DNA of 64,000 bases, taken from contig NZ_JACHJS010000001.1 in assembly GCF_014203755.1 (NCBI RefSeq), positions 4,712,001 to 4,776,000 of the forward strand, in the 5' to 3' direction. The notes under the pieces were generated by a model, which searched no databases, was not told where the DNA came from, and saw nothing but the letters and a program-made list of their open reading frames with translations. The position numbers and the translations under genes were made by a program. Below are positions 1 through 11,513 of this stretch, piece after piece; position 1 is the stretch's first letter; each line of letters begins with the position of its first letter. This DNA comes from Saccharothrix violaceirubra (GTDB lineage Bacteria > Actinomycetota > Actinomycetes > Mycobacteriales > Pseudonocardiaceae).

Positions 1-3000
1 GGGCACGACGTGCAGCTCGTGCCCGCCGACCAGCCACAGGATCGGGTCCCACGACGCGTCGAACGACAGGGAAGCGGTGTGTGCGACCCTCTTGCGCCCA
101 TCGCCGAACAGGTCACGCCGGTGCGCGGCCAGCAGGTTGGCCAACGCGGCGTGCTCCACGACGACCCCCTTGGGCCGCCCGGTCGAGCCGGACGTGAAGA
201 TGATGTACGCCGCCCCACTCGGCCACCCCGGCAGCTCACCGTCCACTGTGGATGGAAGCTCGTCCAGGACGAACACCGGCCGCGCGTCCTCGACCATCAT
301 CGCCAGGCGTTCGGTCGGGTAGTCCCGGTCCAGCGGCAACGCCACCGCGCCGGCGCGCAGCACGGCCAGCAACGCCACGATCGCGTCCGCACCGCGCGGC
401 AGGGACAACCCGACCACGCGTTCCGGACCCGCGCCCATCGCCACCAGCCGGGCCGCCACCAGGTCGACCTCGGCGGCCAGTTCGGCGAACGTGCGCGTAC
501 CCCTGCCGTCGACCAACGCGACGGCGTCCGGCGTCCGGCACGCCTGTTCGGCGAGCGCCTCCGGGATCGGGACGGCGTCGGCGACGGCGGGTCCGACCGG
601 CGCCGCCACCCCGGCCAGGGTGGCGATCCGGCCGACCGGCAGGTCCGCGTCCCCGGCGATCAGGTCCAGGACGTGCCGCAGTTGGTCGAGCACAGGCCGG
701 GCGTCGAGCACGTCCGGCCTGTGCTCCAGGTCGACGCGGAGCGTCTCGCCCGGCGTGACGGTCACGCCGAGCGGGAACGGGGTCGCGTCGCGGCCGGGCA
801 CCGCCGACACCTTGAGGCCGGGAACGGGTTCCGCGGCCTTGTCCGGGTCGAACGGGTAGTTCTCGAAGACGGCGAGCGTGTCGAACAGCTCGCCGGTGCC
901 GCGCTGGAGGTCGGACAGGCCGACGTGCTGGTGGTCCAGCAGCGCGGCCTGCTCGTCCTGCACGCGGCGCAGCAGGTCGCCGACGGGCTCGGCCGGGTCG
1001 AGCGCGACCCGGACCGGCACGGTGTTGATGAACAGGCCCACGACCCGCTCGATGCCCGCCACCTGCGGCGGGCGGCCCGACACCGTCGTGCCGAAGACGA
1101 CGTCGCGGCGGCCGGTCAGCGCGGAGAGCACCAACGCCCACGCGGCCTGCACGACCGTGTTGAGCGTGACGCCCTCGGCCCGCGCCCGGTCGGCGAGCGC
1201 CGTGCCCGCCAGGTGCGTGGTCAGGGTCTCCGGCAGCGCGGGCGCCCGGTCGGCGGACGGTCCGCCGACGAGCGTGGGGGTCACGTCGCCGAGCGCGGTC
1301 TTCCAGGCGGCCAGGGACGCCTCGGTGTCCTGGTCGGCGAGCCACCGCAGGTAGTCGTGCGGTCCGACGACCGGACGCGGCTCGATCCCCTGGTACAGGG
1401 TGAAGAGGTCGTCCAGCAGCAGCGGCGTGGACCAGCCGTCCAGCAGGACGTGGTGGTTGGAGATCAGCAGCCGGTGCGCGTCGGGTCCGGTGCGCACGAG
1501 CGTGAACCGGATCAGCGGCCCGGCGGCCAGGTCGAAGCGGACGTCCGCGTCCTCGCGCGTGATCCGGTCCAGCGCGGCGGCCGTGTCCTGGCCCGTGACG
1601 TCCAGGTCGCGCCAGCGCACCGACGTGTGGGCGGGCACGATCGCGTGCCGGACGTCCGGGAACGTCGCGCGCAGCGTGGCGTGCCGGTCGAGCAGGCGCT
1701 GGGCGGCGTCGCGCAGGCGTCCGGCGTCGAGCGGTCCGCGCAGATCGAGGGCGAGCTGCCCCAGGTAGACGTCGGGGCCGTCCTGGTCGAACGCGGACTG
1801 GAAGACCATGCCCTGCCGCAACGGGGTCAGCGGCCACACGTCGACCACGTCGTCCGCGAGTGAGTCCACTTCGGACTGGGTCAGCGCGGCGAGCGGGAAG
1901 TCCGAGGGCGTGCGCACGTCGGTCAGCTCGCCCAAGGCGACGACCCACGCGTCCGCCAGCGCGCGGACCTCGGCCTCGGTCAGCACGTGCGCGGGCCACG
2001 CCCACGTCGCGGTCAGCTCGCCGTCGTGGCTCGCCGAGTCGATCTCCAGGGCGTGCACGGCGGGCATGCGCGGGTCGACGCCGCCGACCAGTTCGGCGTT
2101 CTCCGCGGCCACCGTGAAGTCGTCCTCGCACGGCGCGCGCAGGCGGCCGAGGTGGTTGAACAGGACGTGCGCCCCGGAATCGAGACCGAGCGCACCGAAA
2201 CCGCGGCCGTCGGGCAGCGCGCGGAGCTGCTCCTTGACCGCCTTGAGCGCGTCGGTGGACGTGCCGTCGCCGGGCGTGAGCCGCAGCGGGTGCACAGCGG
2301 TGAACCAGCCGACCGTGCGGGACACGTCCAGGTCGCCGTCGCGGCCGTGGGCCTCGCGGTCGACGAGCAGGCTGTCGATGCCCCGAACCCGCCGGAAGGC
2401 CAGGGCGAGCGCCGTGAGCAGCGCGTCGTCGGGGCGGGCGAAGGCGGGTTCGGGCGCGGTCACGGTGATCCGCCGGACCGTGGCCTCGGTGTCGCGCGCC
2501 GGGTCCAGCGGGGCGCCGATCGGGGTGTTCCCGGCGCCGACGATCTCCGTCCAGCGGTCGAGGTCGGCCGAGAAGTCGGGGGTCCGCCCGGCCCACGTGC
2601 GGAAGGAAGCGCCGGTGCGCGGGAGTTCCTTGCCCGCGTAGGCGTCCTCCAGGTCCGACAGCAGCACGCGCCACGAGACCGCGTCCACGACCAGGTGGTG
2701 GACGGTCAGCAGCAGGCGGTCCCGCTCCGGGAACCAGACGGCCTGGACCATCACGCCGTTGTCCGGGTCGAGCCGGTCACGGGCGTCGGCCGACTCGGTG
2801 GCGATGTCGTGCGTGGCCGTCGTGAACACGTCCGGGCGTTCAGTCGGCACGTGCAGGGACCACGGCGTGGAGCGGACGAGGCGGGCGCGCAGCAGGTCGT
2901 GCCGGTCGAGCAGGGCGTCCACGGCCCGCTTCAGCCGCGTCCCGTCGTGCGGCACGCGGATCAGCAGCGCCTGGTGGTAGCCGTCGATCGGGGCGTCGAG

Positions 3001-6000
3001 CGAACCCAGCCACGCGGTCATCGGCGTGGTGGGCACGGCGCCGAGCGCGTCGGCGGCCGTCTCCTGTTCATCCACTTCGGACAGAACGGTCGCGACGGCG
3101 GCCAGGGCGCGCACGGTCTTGTGCGTGAACACGTCGCGTGCGGTCAGCGCGTACCCGGCGGCACGGGCGCGGCTGACGAGCTGGATCGACACGATGCTGT
3201 CGCCACCGAGGTCGAAGAACCCGTCCGTCGGCGCGACCTCGTCGAGCCGCAGCACCTCGGCGACCAACGCGCAGAGCACGCGTTCGGCTTCGGTGGCCGG
3301 CTTCGCGTCGCCCGTCGCGAACACGGGGGCGGGCAGGGCGGCGTGGTCGAGCTTGTCGTTGTCCGTGCGCGGGAAGGAGTCCAGCGCGACCACGGCGGCG
3401 GGCACCATGTAATCCGGCAGCACGTCGGTCGCGTGCCGGCGGACGGCCTCGACGTCCGCGCCGACGGGCGTCACGTAGCCGACCAGACGCCCGTCCCGCA
3501 GCACCACGGCGGCTTGTTCGACGTCCGGGTGCGTGGCCAGCGCGGCGGCCACCTCGCCCGGCTCGATCCGGAAACCGCGCACCTTGACCTGGTCGTCGGC
3601 CCGGCCCAGCACGACCAGCCCGGTCGCCGTCCGCCGCGCCAGGTCGCCCGTGCGGTAGAGCCGGGAGCCGGGCGTGCCGAACGGGTCGGCCACGAACCGC
3701 TCGGCGGTGGCGGCCGGGTTGCCCAGGTAGCCGCGCGACACCGCGGCACCCGAGATGTACAGCTCCCCGACGACGCCCCGGGGCGCCGGGCGCAGCCCGG
3801 CGTCCAGCACGAGCGCCCGGCTGCCCCGGACGTCGTGGCCGCCCGCGCGGTCCCACCAGTACGAGTCGACGGTCGCCTCGGTCGGGCCGTACAGGTCGAG
3901 CGCCCGCACGCCCTCGGCCGCGTTCAGGTCGTGCCACAGCTTCTCGGGCACGGCCTCGCCGCCGACCGCGACGACGGCCGGGGTGTGCGCGCCCTCGAAC
4001 AGGCCCGCGTCCACGAGTTCACGCAGGTAGGACGGCGTGAAGTCGACGTAGTCCAGGCGTTCGCGGGTGATCAGGTCGAGCATCGCGGCCGGGTCGCGGT
4101 AGACCTCGGCCGGAACCACGCGCAGCTCGTGGCCGCCGAGCATCCACAGCACCGGGTCCCACGAGGCGTCGAACGAGAACGACGCGGTGTGCGCGATCCG
4201 CAGCCTTCCGCCCTCGAACAGGTCGGCGCGGTGCGCGGCCAGCAGGGCGGCGATGTTGGCGTGCGTGACGACGACGCCCTTGGGCCGCCCGGTCGAACCG
4301 GACGTGTAGAGCAGGTACGCGGCCGAGGCCGGGTCGACGCTCCACGTGATCTGCTCGGGACCGGTGACCGGCAGTTCCTCCAGCACCAGCACGGGCCGCG
4401 CGTCGGCCTCCATCGCGGCGAGCCGCGCGGCCGGGTAGTCGCGGTCCAGGGTCAGGGCGGTCGCGCCGGACGCGAGCACGCCGAGCAGCGCCACGACCGA
4501 GTCGACACCCCGGGGCACCTTGATCGCGACGACGCGTTCCGGTCCGGCGCCGTTCTCCCGCAGCCAGTGCGCCAGGCCGCACACCCGGCCCCACAGCGCG
4601 ACCCGGCTCAGGGTCGTGACGCCGTCGGCCACGGCCGCCGCCTCGGGGTCGTCGACCACGAGTTCGGCCAGCACGTCCACCAGCAGCGGTGCCGCGACCG
4701 GCTCGGCGGACTCGACGCGCTCGGCCGGGAGCAGGACGTCCAGCGCGCCGACCCGCGTGTCCGGCCGCGCGCAGACCTGACCCAGCAGCGCGACGAGCCG
4801 CCGCCCCAATTCGTCCACAGTGGACTGCTCGAACAGGTCCGTGCGGTACTCCACGAACCCGGCCATGCCCGACCGGGACTCCTGGACGCTGAACGTCAGG
4901 TCGAACTTGGCGGTGGCCCGCGGCGCGGGCACGGGCTCGACGGCGAGCCCGTCCAGCGCGGGCACCTTCCCGGCGCCCGCCTGGTGGCTGACCATGACCT
5001 GGAACAACGGGTGGTGCGCGGCCGTGCGGACCGGGTTCACCGCCTCCACCACGCGGTCGAACGGCAGGTCGGCGTGGTCGAACGCGGCCAGGTCGACCGT
5101 GCGCACGCGGTCGAGCAGCTCGGCGAACGTGGGGTCGCCGGCCACGTCGACGCGCAGCACGAGCGTGTTGACGAAGAAGCCGACGAGCCGGTCCAGCGCG
5201 GGGTCGGGACGGCCTTCCACCGGCACGCCGAGCGGGATGTCCGTGCCCGCGCCCAACCTCGACAGCAACGCGGCGACGGCGGCCTGGACGATCATGAACA
5301 CACTGGTGCCGGTCGTGCGGGCCAGCTCGCGCACGGCGGTGTGCAGGTCGGCGTCGACCGTGAACGCGCTCAGGGCGCCACCCTGCCCGGCGACCGCCGG
5401 GTACGGGTGGTCGGTGGGCAGCGCGAGCCGGTCGGGCAGGCCGTCGAGCGCGGTCCGCCAGTGGTCGAGCTGCGTGTCCTCCAGACGTGCCGACAGGTCC
5501 GTGTGCCACAGCGTGTAGTCCGCGTACTGCACGGGCAGGGGTGCCCACTCCGGCTCCTGCCCGTTTCTTCGGGCCCGGTAGGCGATCGCGAGGTCGTCGG
5601 TCAGCGGTCCCGCCGACGCCTCGTCGCCCGCGATGTGGTGCAGCAACAGCATGAGCCGGTGCACGTCCGGCCCGTCCCCCACGAGGGTCGCCCGCAACGG
5701 CGGCTCGGTCGCGAGGTCGAACACGTGGTCCGGGTCGAGCCGGTCGGCCCGGTGCAGGACCGGGGCCTCGGCCAGGACGACCTGGCGCGGCTGCCCGTCG
5801 ACCTCGGGGAAGACCGTGCGCAGGGCTTCGTGCCGGTCGACCACGTCGGCCAGCGCGGCGGCGAGCGCGGCGTCGTCCAGCGGCCCGGTCAGCCGCAGCA
5901 CGAGCGGCAGGTTGTAGGTGGAGTTCGGCCCTTCGAGCCGGTCCAGGAACCACAGCCGGCGCTGGGCGGCCGACAGTGGCAGCACGTCGGGACGTCCGGC

Positions 6001-9000
6001 GGCGACCAGGGGCGGCCGGGCCGGGCCGCCCGCGTCGGCCAGCAGCGCCAACGCGGCGGGTGTGGGCGCGGCGAACAGCGACCGCAGCGGCAGGTCCAGT
6101 CCGAGGTCGGCGCGGACCCGGCCGACCAGGCGGGTGGCGAGCAGCGAGTGCCCGCCCAGCGCGAAGAAGTCGTCGTCCGCGCCCACGCCCTCGACGCCGA
6201 GCACGTCCTCGAACACGCGGCACAGCGCCCGTTCCCGGGCGGTCTCGGGCGCACGCCCGGCGGCCGTGGCGACGACCGGCGCGGGCAGGGCCCGGCGGTC
6301 GAGCTTCCCGTTGGCGGACAACGGGAGTTCGTCGAGCGTCACGAAAGCCGACGGCACCATGTAGTCGGGCAGCACGGTGGCCGCCGACCGGCGCACCTCG
6401 GCCATGTCGACGTCGCCGACCAGATAGCCGACCAACGCGGGCTCGCCGCCGACGCCGTCCCGCAGCACCACGGCGGCACCCCGCACACCGGGGGCGGCGG
6501 CCAGCGCGGACTCGACCTCGCCGAGTTCGATCCGGAAGCCGCGCAGCTTCACCTGGTGGTCGACCCGGCCCAGGTACTCGACCACCCCGTCGGCCGTCCA
6601 CCGGGCCAGGTCCCCGGTCCGGTACATCCGGTCGCCCGCGTCACCGTAGGGGTCGGCGACGAACCGTTCGGACGTGAGACCGGGGCGTCCGAGATACCCG
6701 CGCGCGAGCTGCACGCCGGTCAGGTACAGCTCGCCGGGGACCCGCGGCGGCACCGGCCGCAGGTTCGCGTCCAGGACCCGCAGGCCGGTGTTCCAGACCG
6801 GGCGGCCGATCGGCACGGTCGTCACGTCGGCGGCGGCGACCTGCCACGAGGTCACGTCCACGGCGGCCTCGGTCGGCCCGTAGAGGTTGTGCAGCTCGGC
6901 GGGCAGGGTCTCCCGGAACCGCCGGGCCAGGTCGGCGGGCAGCGCCTCGCCCGAGCAGATCACCCGGGCCAGGCTCGTGCAGTCGGCGGCGGCGGGCTCG
7001 TCCAGGAAGGCGCGCAGCATCGAGGGCACGAAGTGGGCGGTGGTGATCCGCCGTTCCCGGATCAGGGCGGCGAGGTAGGCCGGATCACGGTGCCCGTCGG
7101 GCCGCGCGACGACCAGCGTCGCCCCGACGATCAGCGGCCAGAAGAATTCCCAGACGGAGACGTCGAAGGTGGCGGGCGTCTTCTGCACGACCCGTTCACC
7201 GGGCGCGAGGTGGTACCGGTCCTGCTTCCACAGCAACCGGTTCACGATCGCCCGGTGGGAGACCACGACACCCTTGGGCCGCCCGGTGGAGCCGGACGTG
7301 AAGATCACGTAGGCCGCGTCGTCCGGCGAGATCCCGGGCAGCACCACGTCGGGCGGGCCGGGCGGCTCCTCGTCCACCCGCACCACGGCCGGACCGGCGT
7401 TCCCTTCGTCCCGACCGGGCGTCCCCGCCGCGAACTCGTGGGCCGCGATCACCGCCACCGGCGCGGCATCGGCGAGCACACCGGCGATCCGGTCCGCCGG
7501 GTGGTCGAGATCGATCGGCAGGTAGGCGGCACCCGCGCGCTGCACCGCGTGCAGCGCCACGACCAGCTCCACCGACCGGGGCAGGGCGACCGCCACGATC
7601 CGGTCCGGCCCGGCGCCGTGCGCGACCAGCACCCGGGCCAGCCGCTCCACCCGCGCGTCGAAGTCCGCGTAGGTGACCTCCTCGTCCTCGAACAGGACCG
7701 CGCACGCGTCGGGCGTCCGCTCGACCTGACGCCTGAGCAGCTCCGGCAGCGTGGTCGGCCGCACGGTCCGCGCGGTCGCGTTCCAGTGGTCGAGGATCTG
7801 CTTCGTCTCGCGCCCCGACAGCAGGTCCACGTCGTCGATCGGCCGGTCGGGCGCGTGCGTCACGGCGGTCAGCAGGCGCACGAACCGCTCGCCGAGCACG
7901 CGCGCGGTCGACGAGTCGAACAGGTCGGTGCGGTACTCGACGCTGCCGGTCATCGCCGAACCGGTGTCCACGACGCCGAACGTCAGGTCGAACTTGGCCG
8001 TACCGACACCCGTGACGTCCACAGTGGACTTCAACCCCGGCAGGTCGAGCCGGTCCGTCAACCCGGCGCGGTGCACGAGCAGCACCTGGAACAGCGGCGA
8101 GTACGCGAGCGACCGGGGCGGGTTCAGCTCCTCCACGACGCGGTCGAACGGCAGGTCGGCGTGGTCGAACGCGGCCAGGTCGACCGTGCGCACGCGGTCG
8201 AGCAGCTCGGTGAACGTGCGCACGTCCTCGGTGTCCACGCGCAACGCCACGGTGTTGACGAAGAACCCGACCAACCGGTCGAGCGCCGCGTCGCCACGCC
8301 CGGCGACCGGCGTGCCGATCGTGATGTCCCGCCCCGCGCCGACCCGGCGCAGCAACGCGGTCAGGCAGGCGTGCAGCACCATGAACACGCTCACGCCGGT
8401 CTCGGCCGCCAACCGGCGCACGGCGTGCGCGGTGCCGGGCGGCACGGTGAACGGCACGGTGTCGCCGGCCGTGCCCGCGACCGCCGGACGCGGCCGGTCC
8501 GCGGGCAGTTCCAGCACGTCCGGCACGCCGGCCAGGGCGGTGCGCCAGTGCGCGAGCTGCGCCTCGCCGGACACGTCGAGCAGGTCGCGCTGCCACAGCG
8601 CGTAGTCGGCATAGCGGACGGGCAGCTCGTCGAACGCGGGCACGTCGCCGACCAGCCGCGCGCGGTAGGCGGCGGTGAGGTCGCCGACCAGCGGGCCCAT
8701 CGACCACTCGTCGGCCGCGATGTGGTGCAGCAGCAACACGAGCACGCTGCGCGTGTCGTCGCGCGCCAGGGTCGCGCGGACCGGCGGCCGGGTCGTCAGG
8801 TCGAACGGGCGGCGGATCTCGCGGCGGGCGAAGGACTCCGGGTCCGGCGTCTCCACGATCTCCAGCGGCACGCCCTCGTCGAGCACGACCGCGTGCGGCT
8901 CGCCGTCGGGCCCCTCGGGGAACACGGTCCGCAGGGCTTCGTGCCGCGCGGTCACGTCGACCAGCGCGGCCGTCAGCGCGGGCACGTCCAGCGGCCCGGT

Positions 9001-10053
9001 CAGCCGGATCACCAGGGGCAGGTTGTAGGTGACGTCGTCGGGGTCGAGCCGGTGCAGGAACCACAGCCGGCGCTGGGCGGACGACAGCGGCACGCGCGCG
9101 GGCAGCTCGCGGCGCACGGGCACCGGGCGGCCCAGCTCGGTGAGCGCGGTGGCGACACCGGCCGGGGTCGCGTCCTGGAACAGGGCGCGCAGCGAGAGGT
9201 CACGACCGAGCGCACCCCGGATCGCACCGATCAGCCGGGTGGCGAGCAGCGAATGCCCGCCCAGGGCGAAGAAGTCGTCGTCCGCGCCGACCTCGGCCAC
9301 GCCGAGCACGTCGGCGAACAGCGCGCACAGCCGGGCCTCCAACGCGGTCGCGGGCGCGCGGCCGGTCGTGCGGACCTCGGGCACGGGCAGCGCGCGGCGG
9401 TCGACCTTGCCGTTGGCGGTCAGCGGGATCCGGTCGACGACCACGATCGCGGCGGGCACCAGGTAGTCGGGCAGCGTGCGGGCCAACGCGGCACGCACCT
9501 CATCCGGGTCCGACGTCGCACCCGCAGACGTCGAGTCCCGCGCCGCGCCCACCCGCGCCGAGTCCCGCGCCGCACCCACTCGCGCCGAGTCCCGCGCCGC
9601 ACCCACCCGACCGGCGGCCTCCGGCACGACGTAGCCGACCAGGCGCAACGAGCCGCCGACGTCGGGCAGCGCCAGCACGGCGGCGCCGGCGACACCGGGC
9701 AGCGCGGTGAGCGCGGCGGTGACCTCGCGCGGCTCGACCCGGAACCCGCGGATCTTGACCTGTTCGTCCGCCCGGCCCACGTACTCCAGCTCGCCGTCGG
9801 GACGTTCACGGACGAGATCGCCGGTCCGGTACATCCGAGTGCCGGCCGGTCCGTGCGGGTCGGCGACGAACCGGGCGGCGGTGAGCACGGGCGCGCCCAG
9901 GTAGCCCCGGGCGAGGCCGTCGCCGGTCAGGTACAGCTCGCCGACGAGTCCCCGCGGGACCGGGAACAGGCCGGAATCCAGGACGTATGCTCCCGTGTTG
10001 GCGAGCGGCCGTCCGATGGCGACGGCGTGCGGGGGCGGCGCGGTGTCCGGCAT
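1..10053 (-). CDS. Siderophore-type non-ribosomal peptide synthetase, N-terminal part (3' end beyond left edge)
   Basis: A multimodular NRPS that assembles a peptide, probably a siderophore, on carrier proteins. The minus frame is open from the ATG at 10053 to base 1. Domain order (approximate coordinates): partial A1, motifs A6-A10 only (10050-9370); PCP1 with LGGHSLL (9260); C1 with HHIAADE (8720); A2 (7800-6300); PCP2 (6150); C2 with HHIAGDE (5630); A3 (4750-3330); PCP3 with LGGDSI (3200); epimerisation domain with [11 protein letters not shown] and RTVGWF (3040-1880); C3 with HHVLLDGWS (1450); A4 (590-1, cut by the window edge). A2 specificity residues read D-V-W-H-I-S-L-V-D, the serine signature seen in EntF. 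A3 and A4 share FDASWDP and probably use the same, unassigned residue. The start has GGAG 9 bases upstream. In-frame sequence above it (IAWTLEQPD) looks like the missing A domain but ends in a TAG inside the iron box. No TE or MbtH is in view. Confidence 0.93.
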   Translation of the reverse strand, partial: MPDTAPPPHAVAIGRPLANTGAYVLDSGLFPVPRGLVGELYLTGDGLARGYLGAPVLTAARFVADPHGPAGTRMYRTGDLVRERPDGELEYVGRADEQVKIRGFRVEPREVTAALTALPGVAGAAVLALPDVGGSLRLVGYVVPEAAGRVGAARDSARVGAARDSARVGAARDSTSAGATSDPDEVRAALARTLPDYLVPAAIVVVDRIPLTANGKVDRRALPVPEVRTTGRAPATALEARLCALFADVLGVAEVGADDDFFALGGHSLLATRLIGAIRGALGRDLSLRALFQDATPAGVATALTELGRPVPVRRELPARVPLSSAQRRLWFLHRLDPDDVTYNLPLVIRLTGPLDVPALTAALVDVTARHEALRTVFPEGPDGEPHAVVLDEGVPLEIVETPDPESFARREIRRPFDLTTRPPVRATLARDDTRSVLVLLLHHIAADEWSMGPLVGDLTAAYRARLVGDVPAFDELPVRYADYALWQRDLLDVSGEAQLAHWRTALAGVPDVLELPADRPRPAVAGTAGDTVPFTVPPGTAHAVRRLAAETGVSVFMVLHACLTALLRRVGAGRDITIGTPVAGRGDAALDRLVGFFVNTVALRVDTEDVRTFTELLDRVRTVDLAAFDHADLPFDRVVEELNPPRSLAYSPLFQVLLVHRAGLTDRLDLPGLKSTVDVTGVGTAKFDLTFGVVDTGSAMTGSVEYRTDLFDSSTARVLGERFVRLLTAVTHAPDRPIDDVDLLSGRETKQILDHWNATARTVRPTTLPELLRRQVERTPDACAVLFEDEEVTYADFDARVERLARVLVAHGAGPDRIVAVALPRSVELVVALHAVQRAGAAYLPIDLDHPADRIAGVLADAAPVAVIAAHEFAAGTPGRDEGNAGPAVVRVDEEPPGPPDVVLPGISPDDAAYVIFTSGSTGRPKGVVVSHRAIVNRLLWKQDRYHLAPGERVVQKTPATFDVSVWEFFWPLIVGATLVVARPDGHRDPAYLAALIRERRITTAHFVPSMLRAFLDEPAAADCTSLARVICSGEALPADLARRFRETLPAELHNLYGPTEAAVDVTSWQVAAADVTTVPIGRPVWNTGLRVLDANLRPVPPRVPGELYLTGVQLARGYLGRPGLTSERFVADPYGDAGDRMYRTGDLARWTADGVVEYLGRVDHQVKLRGFRIELGEVESALAAAPGVRGAAVVLRDGVGGEPALVGYLVGDVDMAEVRRSAATVLPDYMVPSAFVTLDELPLSANGKLDRRALPAPVVATAAGRAPETARERALCRVFEDVLGVEGVGADDDFFALGGHSLLATRLVGRVRADLGLDLPLRSLFAAPTPAALALLADAGGPARPPLVAAGRPDVLPLSAAQRRLWFLDRLEGPNSTYNLPLVLRLTGPLDDAALAAALADVVDRHEALRTVFPEVDGQPRQVVLAEAPVLHRADRLDPDHVFDLATEPPLRATLVGDGPDVHRLMLLLHHIAGDEASAGPLTDDLAIAYRARRNGQEPEWAPLPVQYADYTLWHTDLSARLEDTQLDHWRTALDGLPDRLALPTDHPYPAVAGQGGALSAFTVDADLHTAVRELARTTGTSVFMIVQAAVAALLSRLGAGTDIPLGVPVEGRPDPALDRLVGFFVNTLVLRVDVAGDPTFAELLDRVRTVDLAAFDHADLPFDRVVEAVNPVRTAAHHPLFQVMVSHQAGAGKVPALDGLAVEPVPAPRATAKFDLTFSVQESRSGMAGFVEYRTDLFEQSTVDELGRRLVALLGQVCARPDTRVGALDVLLPAERVESAEPVAAPLLVDVLAELVVDDPEAAAVADGVTTLSRVALWGRVCGLAHWLRENGAGPERVVAIKVPRGVDSVVALLGVLASGATALTLDRDYPAARLAAMEADARPVLVLEELPVTGPEQITWSVDPASAAYLLYTSGSTGRPKGVVVTHANIAALLAAHRADLFEGGRLRIAHTASFSFDASWDPVLWMLGGHELRVVPAEVYRDPAAMLDLITRERLDYVDFTPSYLRELVDAGLFEGAHTPAVVAVGGEAVPEKLWHDLNAAEGVRALDLYGPTEATVDSYWWDRAGGHDVRGSRALVLDAGLRPAPRGVVGELYISGAAVSRGYLGNPAATAERFVADPFGTPGSRLYRTGDLARRTATGLVVLGRADDQVKVRGFRIEPGEVAAALATHPDVEQAAVVLRDGRLVGYVTPVGADVEAVRRHATDVLPDYMVPAAVVALDSFPRTDNDKLDHAALPAPVFATGDAKPATEAERVLCALVAEVLRLDEVAPTDGFFDLGGDSIVSIQLVSRARAAGYALTARDVFTHKTVRALAAVATVLSEVDEQETAADALGAVPTTPMTAWLGSLDAPIDGYHQALLIRVPHDGTRLKRAVDALLDRHDLLRARLVRSTPWSLHVPTERPDVFTTATHDIATESADARDRLDPDNGVMVQAVWFPERDRLLLTVHHLVVDAVSWRVLLSDLEDAYAGKELPRTGASFRTWAGRTPDFSADLDRWTEIVGAGNTPIGAPLDPARDTEATVRRITVTAPEPAFARPDDALLTALALAFRRVRGIDSLLVDREAHGRDGDLDVSRTVGWFTAVHPLRLTPGDGTSTDALKAVKEQLRALPDGRGFGALGLDSGAHVLFNHLGRLRAPCEDDFTVAAENAELVGGVDPRMPAVHALEIDSASHDGELTATWAWPAHVLTEAEVRALADAWVVALGELTDVRTPSDFPLAALTQSEVDSLADDVVDVWPLTPLRQGMVFQSAFDQDGPDVYLGQLALDLRGPLDAGRLRDAAQRLLDRHATLRATFPDVRHAIVPAHTSVRWRDLDVTGQDTAAALDRITREDADVRFDLAAGPLIRFTLVRTGPDAHRLLISNHHVLLDGWSTPLLLDDLFTLYQGIEPRPVVGPHDYLRWLADQDTEASLAAWKTALGDVTPTLVGGPSADRAPALPETLTTHLAGTALADRARAEGVTLNTVVQAAWALVLSALTGRRDVVFGTTVSGRPPQVAGIERVVGLFINTVPVRVALDPAEPVGDLLRRVQDEQAALLDHQHVGLSDLQRGTGELFDTLAVFENYPFDPDKAAEPVPGLKVSAVPGRDATPFPLGVTVTPGETLRVDLEHRPDVLDARPVLDQLRHVLDLIAGDADLPVGRIATLAGVAAPVGPAVADAVPIPEALAEQACRTPDAVALVDGRGTRTFAELAAEVDLVAARLVAMGAGPERVVGLSLPRGADAIVALLAVLRAGAVALPLDRDYPTERLAMMVEDARPVFVLDELPSTVDGELPGWPSGAAYIIFTSGSTGRPKGVVVEHAALANLLAAHRRDLFGDGRKRVAHTASLSFDASWDPILWLVGGHELHVVP
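5051..5123. repeat. 73-base segment identical to 8138-8210 (C2 copy)
   Basis: This part of the C2 condensation domain (encoding [20 protein letters not shown], read on the minus strand) is identical base for base over 73 positions to 8138-8210 in C1, while flanking sequence differs at many sites. It points to recent module duplication or gene conversion. Confidence 0.85.
8138..8210. repeat. 73-base segment identical to 5051-5123 (C1 copy)
   Basis: Partner of the segment at 5051-5123, in condensation domain C1 of the same NRPS. Identical runs of this length are possible points for recombination and for short-read mis-assembly. Confidence 0.85.
9533..9607. repeat. 27-base tandem repeat, about 2.8 units, inside partial A1
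   Basis: Units at 9533-9559, 9560-9586 and 9587-9607 begin GAGTCCCGCGCCGC. On the coding (minus) strand each unit encodes nine residues of the type RVGAARDSA, in frame. The repeat lies between motifs A8 and A9 of the truncated first adenylation domain, in the small C-terminal subdomain, and adds an Ala/Arg-rich loop absent from A2 and A3. Confidence 0.85.
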
Positions 10054-10091
10054 GTCGGGCTGCTCCAAGGTCCACGCGATCGGGTGACAAG

Positions 10092-10111
10092 TTAAGGTGA
10101 GGCTAACCTAA
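10092..10111. promoter_or_regulatory. Iron box (DmdR/IdeR operator), shared divergent control region
   Basis: TAAGGTGAGGCTAACCTAA (10093-10111) matches the actinobacterial DmdR/IdeR consensus TTAGGTTAGGCTAACCTAA at 17 of 19 positions. It lies about 40 bases upstream of the NRPS start (minus) and about 60 bases upstream of the exporter start (plus), so one repressor site can control both. Repression under iron-replete conditions follows from knowledge of the regulator family. Confidence 0.88.
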
Positions 10112-10169
10112 TGCAGGGTGGCCTTACCGTCCCCCGATCGGCTTTGTGACCTTGCTCCAAGGAGACCTC

Positions 10170-11432
10170 ATGCGGCTCGGCGATCTGGTCGTCGACGTGA
10201 CACCCCTGCGCGAGAGCCGGGAGTTCCGCTTCCTGTTCGCCGCGCGCCTGGTGTCGCTCCTGGGCTTCGGCCTGACCACCGTGGCCATCCCGGTGCAGAT
10301 CTACGGCCTGACGGGCTCGTCGCTCCAGGTGTCGCTGGTCAGCGTCGTGATCATGGTCCCGATGTTGGTCGGCACGCTCGCGGGCGGCATCCTGGCCGAT
10401 CGGATGGACCGCCGGAAGCTGATCGTGCCGGCCCGCGGCAGCGCGGTGGCCGTGTTCGCACTGCTGGCGGTCAACACGACCTTCGAGCACCCGCAGCTCT
10501 GGCTGATCTACCTGTGCGCCGCGGTGAACAGCGTGCTCAACGGCCTGAGCGCCACCGCGCTGATGGCCGCCACCCCCGCGATCGTCGGCCGGGCCCGGTT
10601 GGCCGCCGCGGGTGCGCTGATGGCGATCACCGCCGAGCTGGGCGCGATCATCGGCCCGTCGCTGGGCGGCGTGCTGACGGCCGGGCTGGGGCTCGCCTGG
10701 AACTACGGCCTGACGGCGGTGGCGACGTTGCTCACCACGCTCCTGGTCTCCCGGATCCGTTCCCTGCCGCCGACCGGGCAGCCGGAGGAGAGCCCGTTGC
10801 GTTCGGTGGTCGAAGGGCTGCGGTTCGTCGGCCGCAGCCGGGTGATCGCCGGGTTGCTCCTGATCGACTTCTGCGTCGCGTTGTTCACGGTCCCGTTCGC
10901 CCTGTTCCCCGAGCTGGCGGAACGGGTCTTCGCGGGCGGGCCGGGCATCGTCGGCGTCCTCTACGCGGCACCGGCGGTCGGCGCGATGATCGCCGCGGCG
11001 GCCAGCGGGTGGACGGACCGCGTCAAGCACACCGGTCGGTACCTGGTCGCCGCCACGATCGCGTGCGGCGTCGCCGTCGGCGGCTTCGGCCTCAGCGGCG
11101 GGGTCCTCTGGTCGGCGCTGGTCTGGTTGGCGCTGCTGGGCGCGGCCGACACCATCTCGGAGATCCTGCGGCGGGCGTTGTTGCAGCACAACACGCCCGA
11201 CCATCTCCAGGGTCGGATCAGCGCCCTGTGGCTGGCGCAGACCAACGTCGCCCCGGCGTTGGGCAGCGTGGAGGCAGGCGTGCTGGCCCGCCTGCTCGGA
11301 CCCGTGACCGCCATCGCCGTCGGCGGCGCGTTGTGCGTCGTGACCAGCGCGGGCGTGGGCGCGGCCATGCCCGCGCTGCGCGAGTCCAGCCTCCAGGACC
11401 CGTCGGCCGACGAACTCGCCGAACAGTCCTGA
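10170..11432 (+). CDS. MFS exporter, EntS/MFS_3 type, probable siderophore export
   Basis: A 420-residue, 12-segment major facilitator of the MFS_3 (EntS-like) group. It shows the TM2-TM3 loop motif ADRMDRRK near residue 78 and a second loop segment (WTDRVKHTGR) in the C-terminal half. Members of this group export siderophores such as enterobactin, and the shared iron box with the NRPS supports that role here. I chose the ATG at 10170 because AAGGAG lies seven bases upstream; a GTG at 10146 in the same frame has no ribosome binding site. The substrate is inferred from context only. Confidence 0.85.
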   Translation: MRLGDLVVDVTPLRESREFRFLFAARLVSLLGFGLTTVAIPVQIYGLTGSSLQVSLVSVVIMVPMLVGTLAGGILADRMDRRKLIVPARGSAVAVFALLAVNTTFEHPQLWLIYLCAAVNSVLNGLSATALMAATPAIVGRARLAAAGALMAITAELGAIIGPSLGGVLTAGLGLAWNYGLTAVATLLTTLLVSRIRSLPPTGQPEESPLRSVVEGLRFVGRSRVIAGLLLIDFCVALFTVPFALFPELAERVFAGGPGIVGVLYAAPAVGAMIAAAASGWTDRVKHTGRYLVAATIACGVAVGGFGLSGGVLWSALVWLALLGAADTISEILRRALLQHNTPDHLQGRISALWLAQTNVAPALGSVEAGVLARLLGPVTAIAVGGALCVVTSAGVGAAMPALRESSLQDPSADELAEQS

Positions 11433-11469
11433 CCCCGGACCGCCCCACTACCTTGTGATACCGTGTACT

Positions 11470-11492
11470 AGTACTCGGTGATAACGAGTACT
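11470..11492. promoter_or_regulatory. Perfect inverted repeat upstream of padR, likely autoregulatory operator
   Basis: AGTACTCG (11470-11477), a seven-base spacer and CGAGTACT (11485-11492) form a perfect 8+8 palindrome. It sits 21 bases before the chosen GTG start of the PadR gene and after the stop of the exporter. A related GTGATACCG/GTGATAACG direct repeat flanks it. PadR proteins commonly bind such palindromes in their own promoters, so autorepression is likely. Confidence 0.6.
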
Positions 11493-11513
11493 GGCGCGGT
11501 CGGGAGGACCGGG

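Noticed and set aside
1987..10095. 2702-residue open frame on the plus strand opposite the NRPS
   Set aside because: The sequence is Arg/Gln/Gly/His-rich without domains. It is the antisense shadow of the minus-strand NRPS caused by high GC at third positions.
10146..10169. GTG start for the MFS exporter
   Set aside because: It lacks a ribosome binding site; AAGGAG precedes the ATG at 10170.
11478..11513. Longer PadR N-terminus
   Set aside because: It would run through the palindromic operator and lacks a ribosome binding site.
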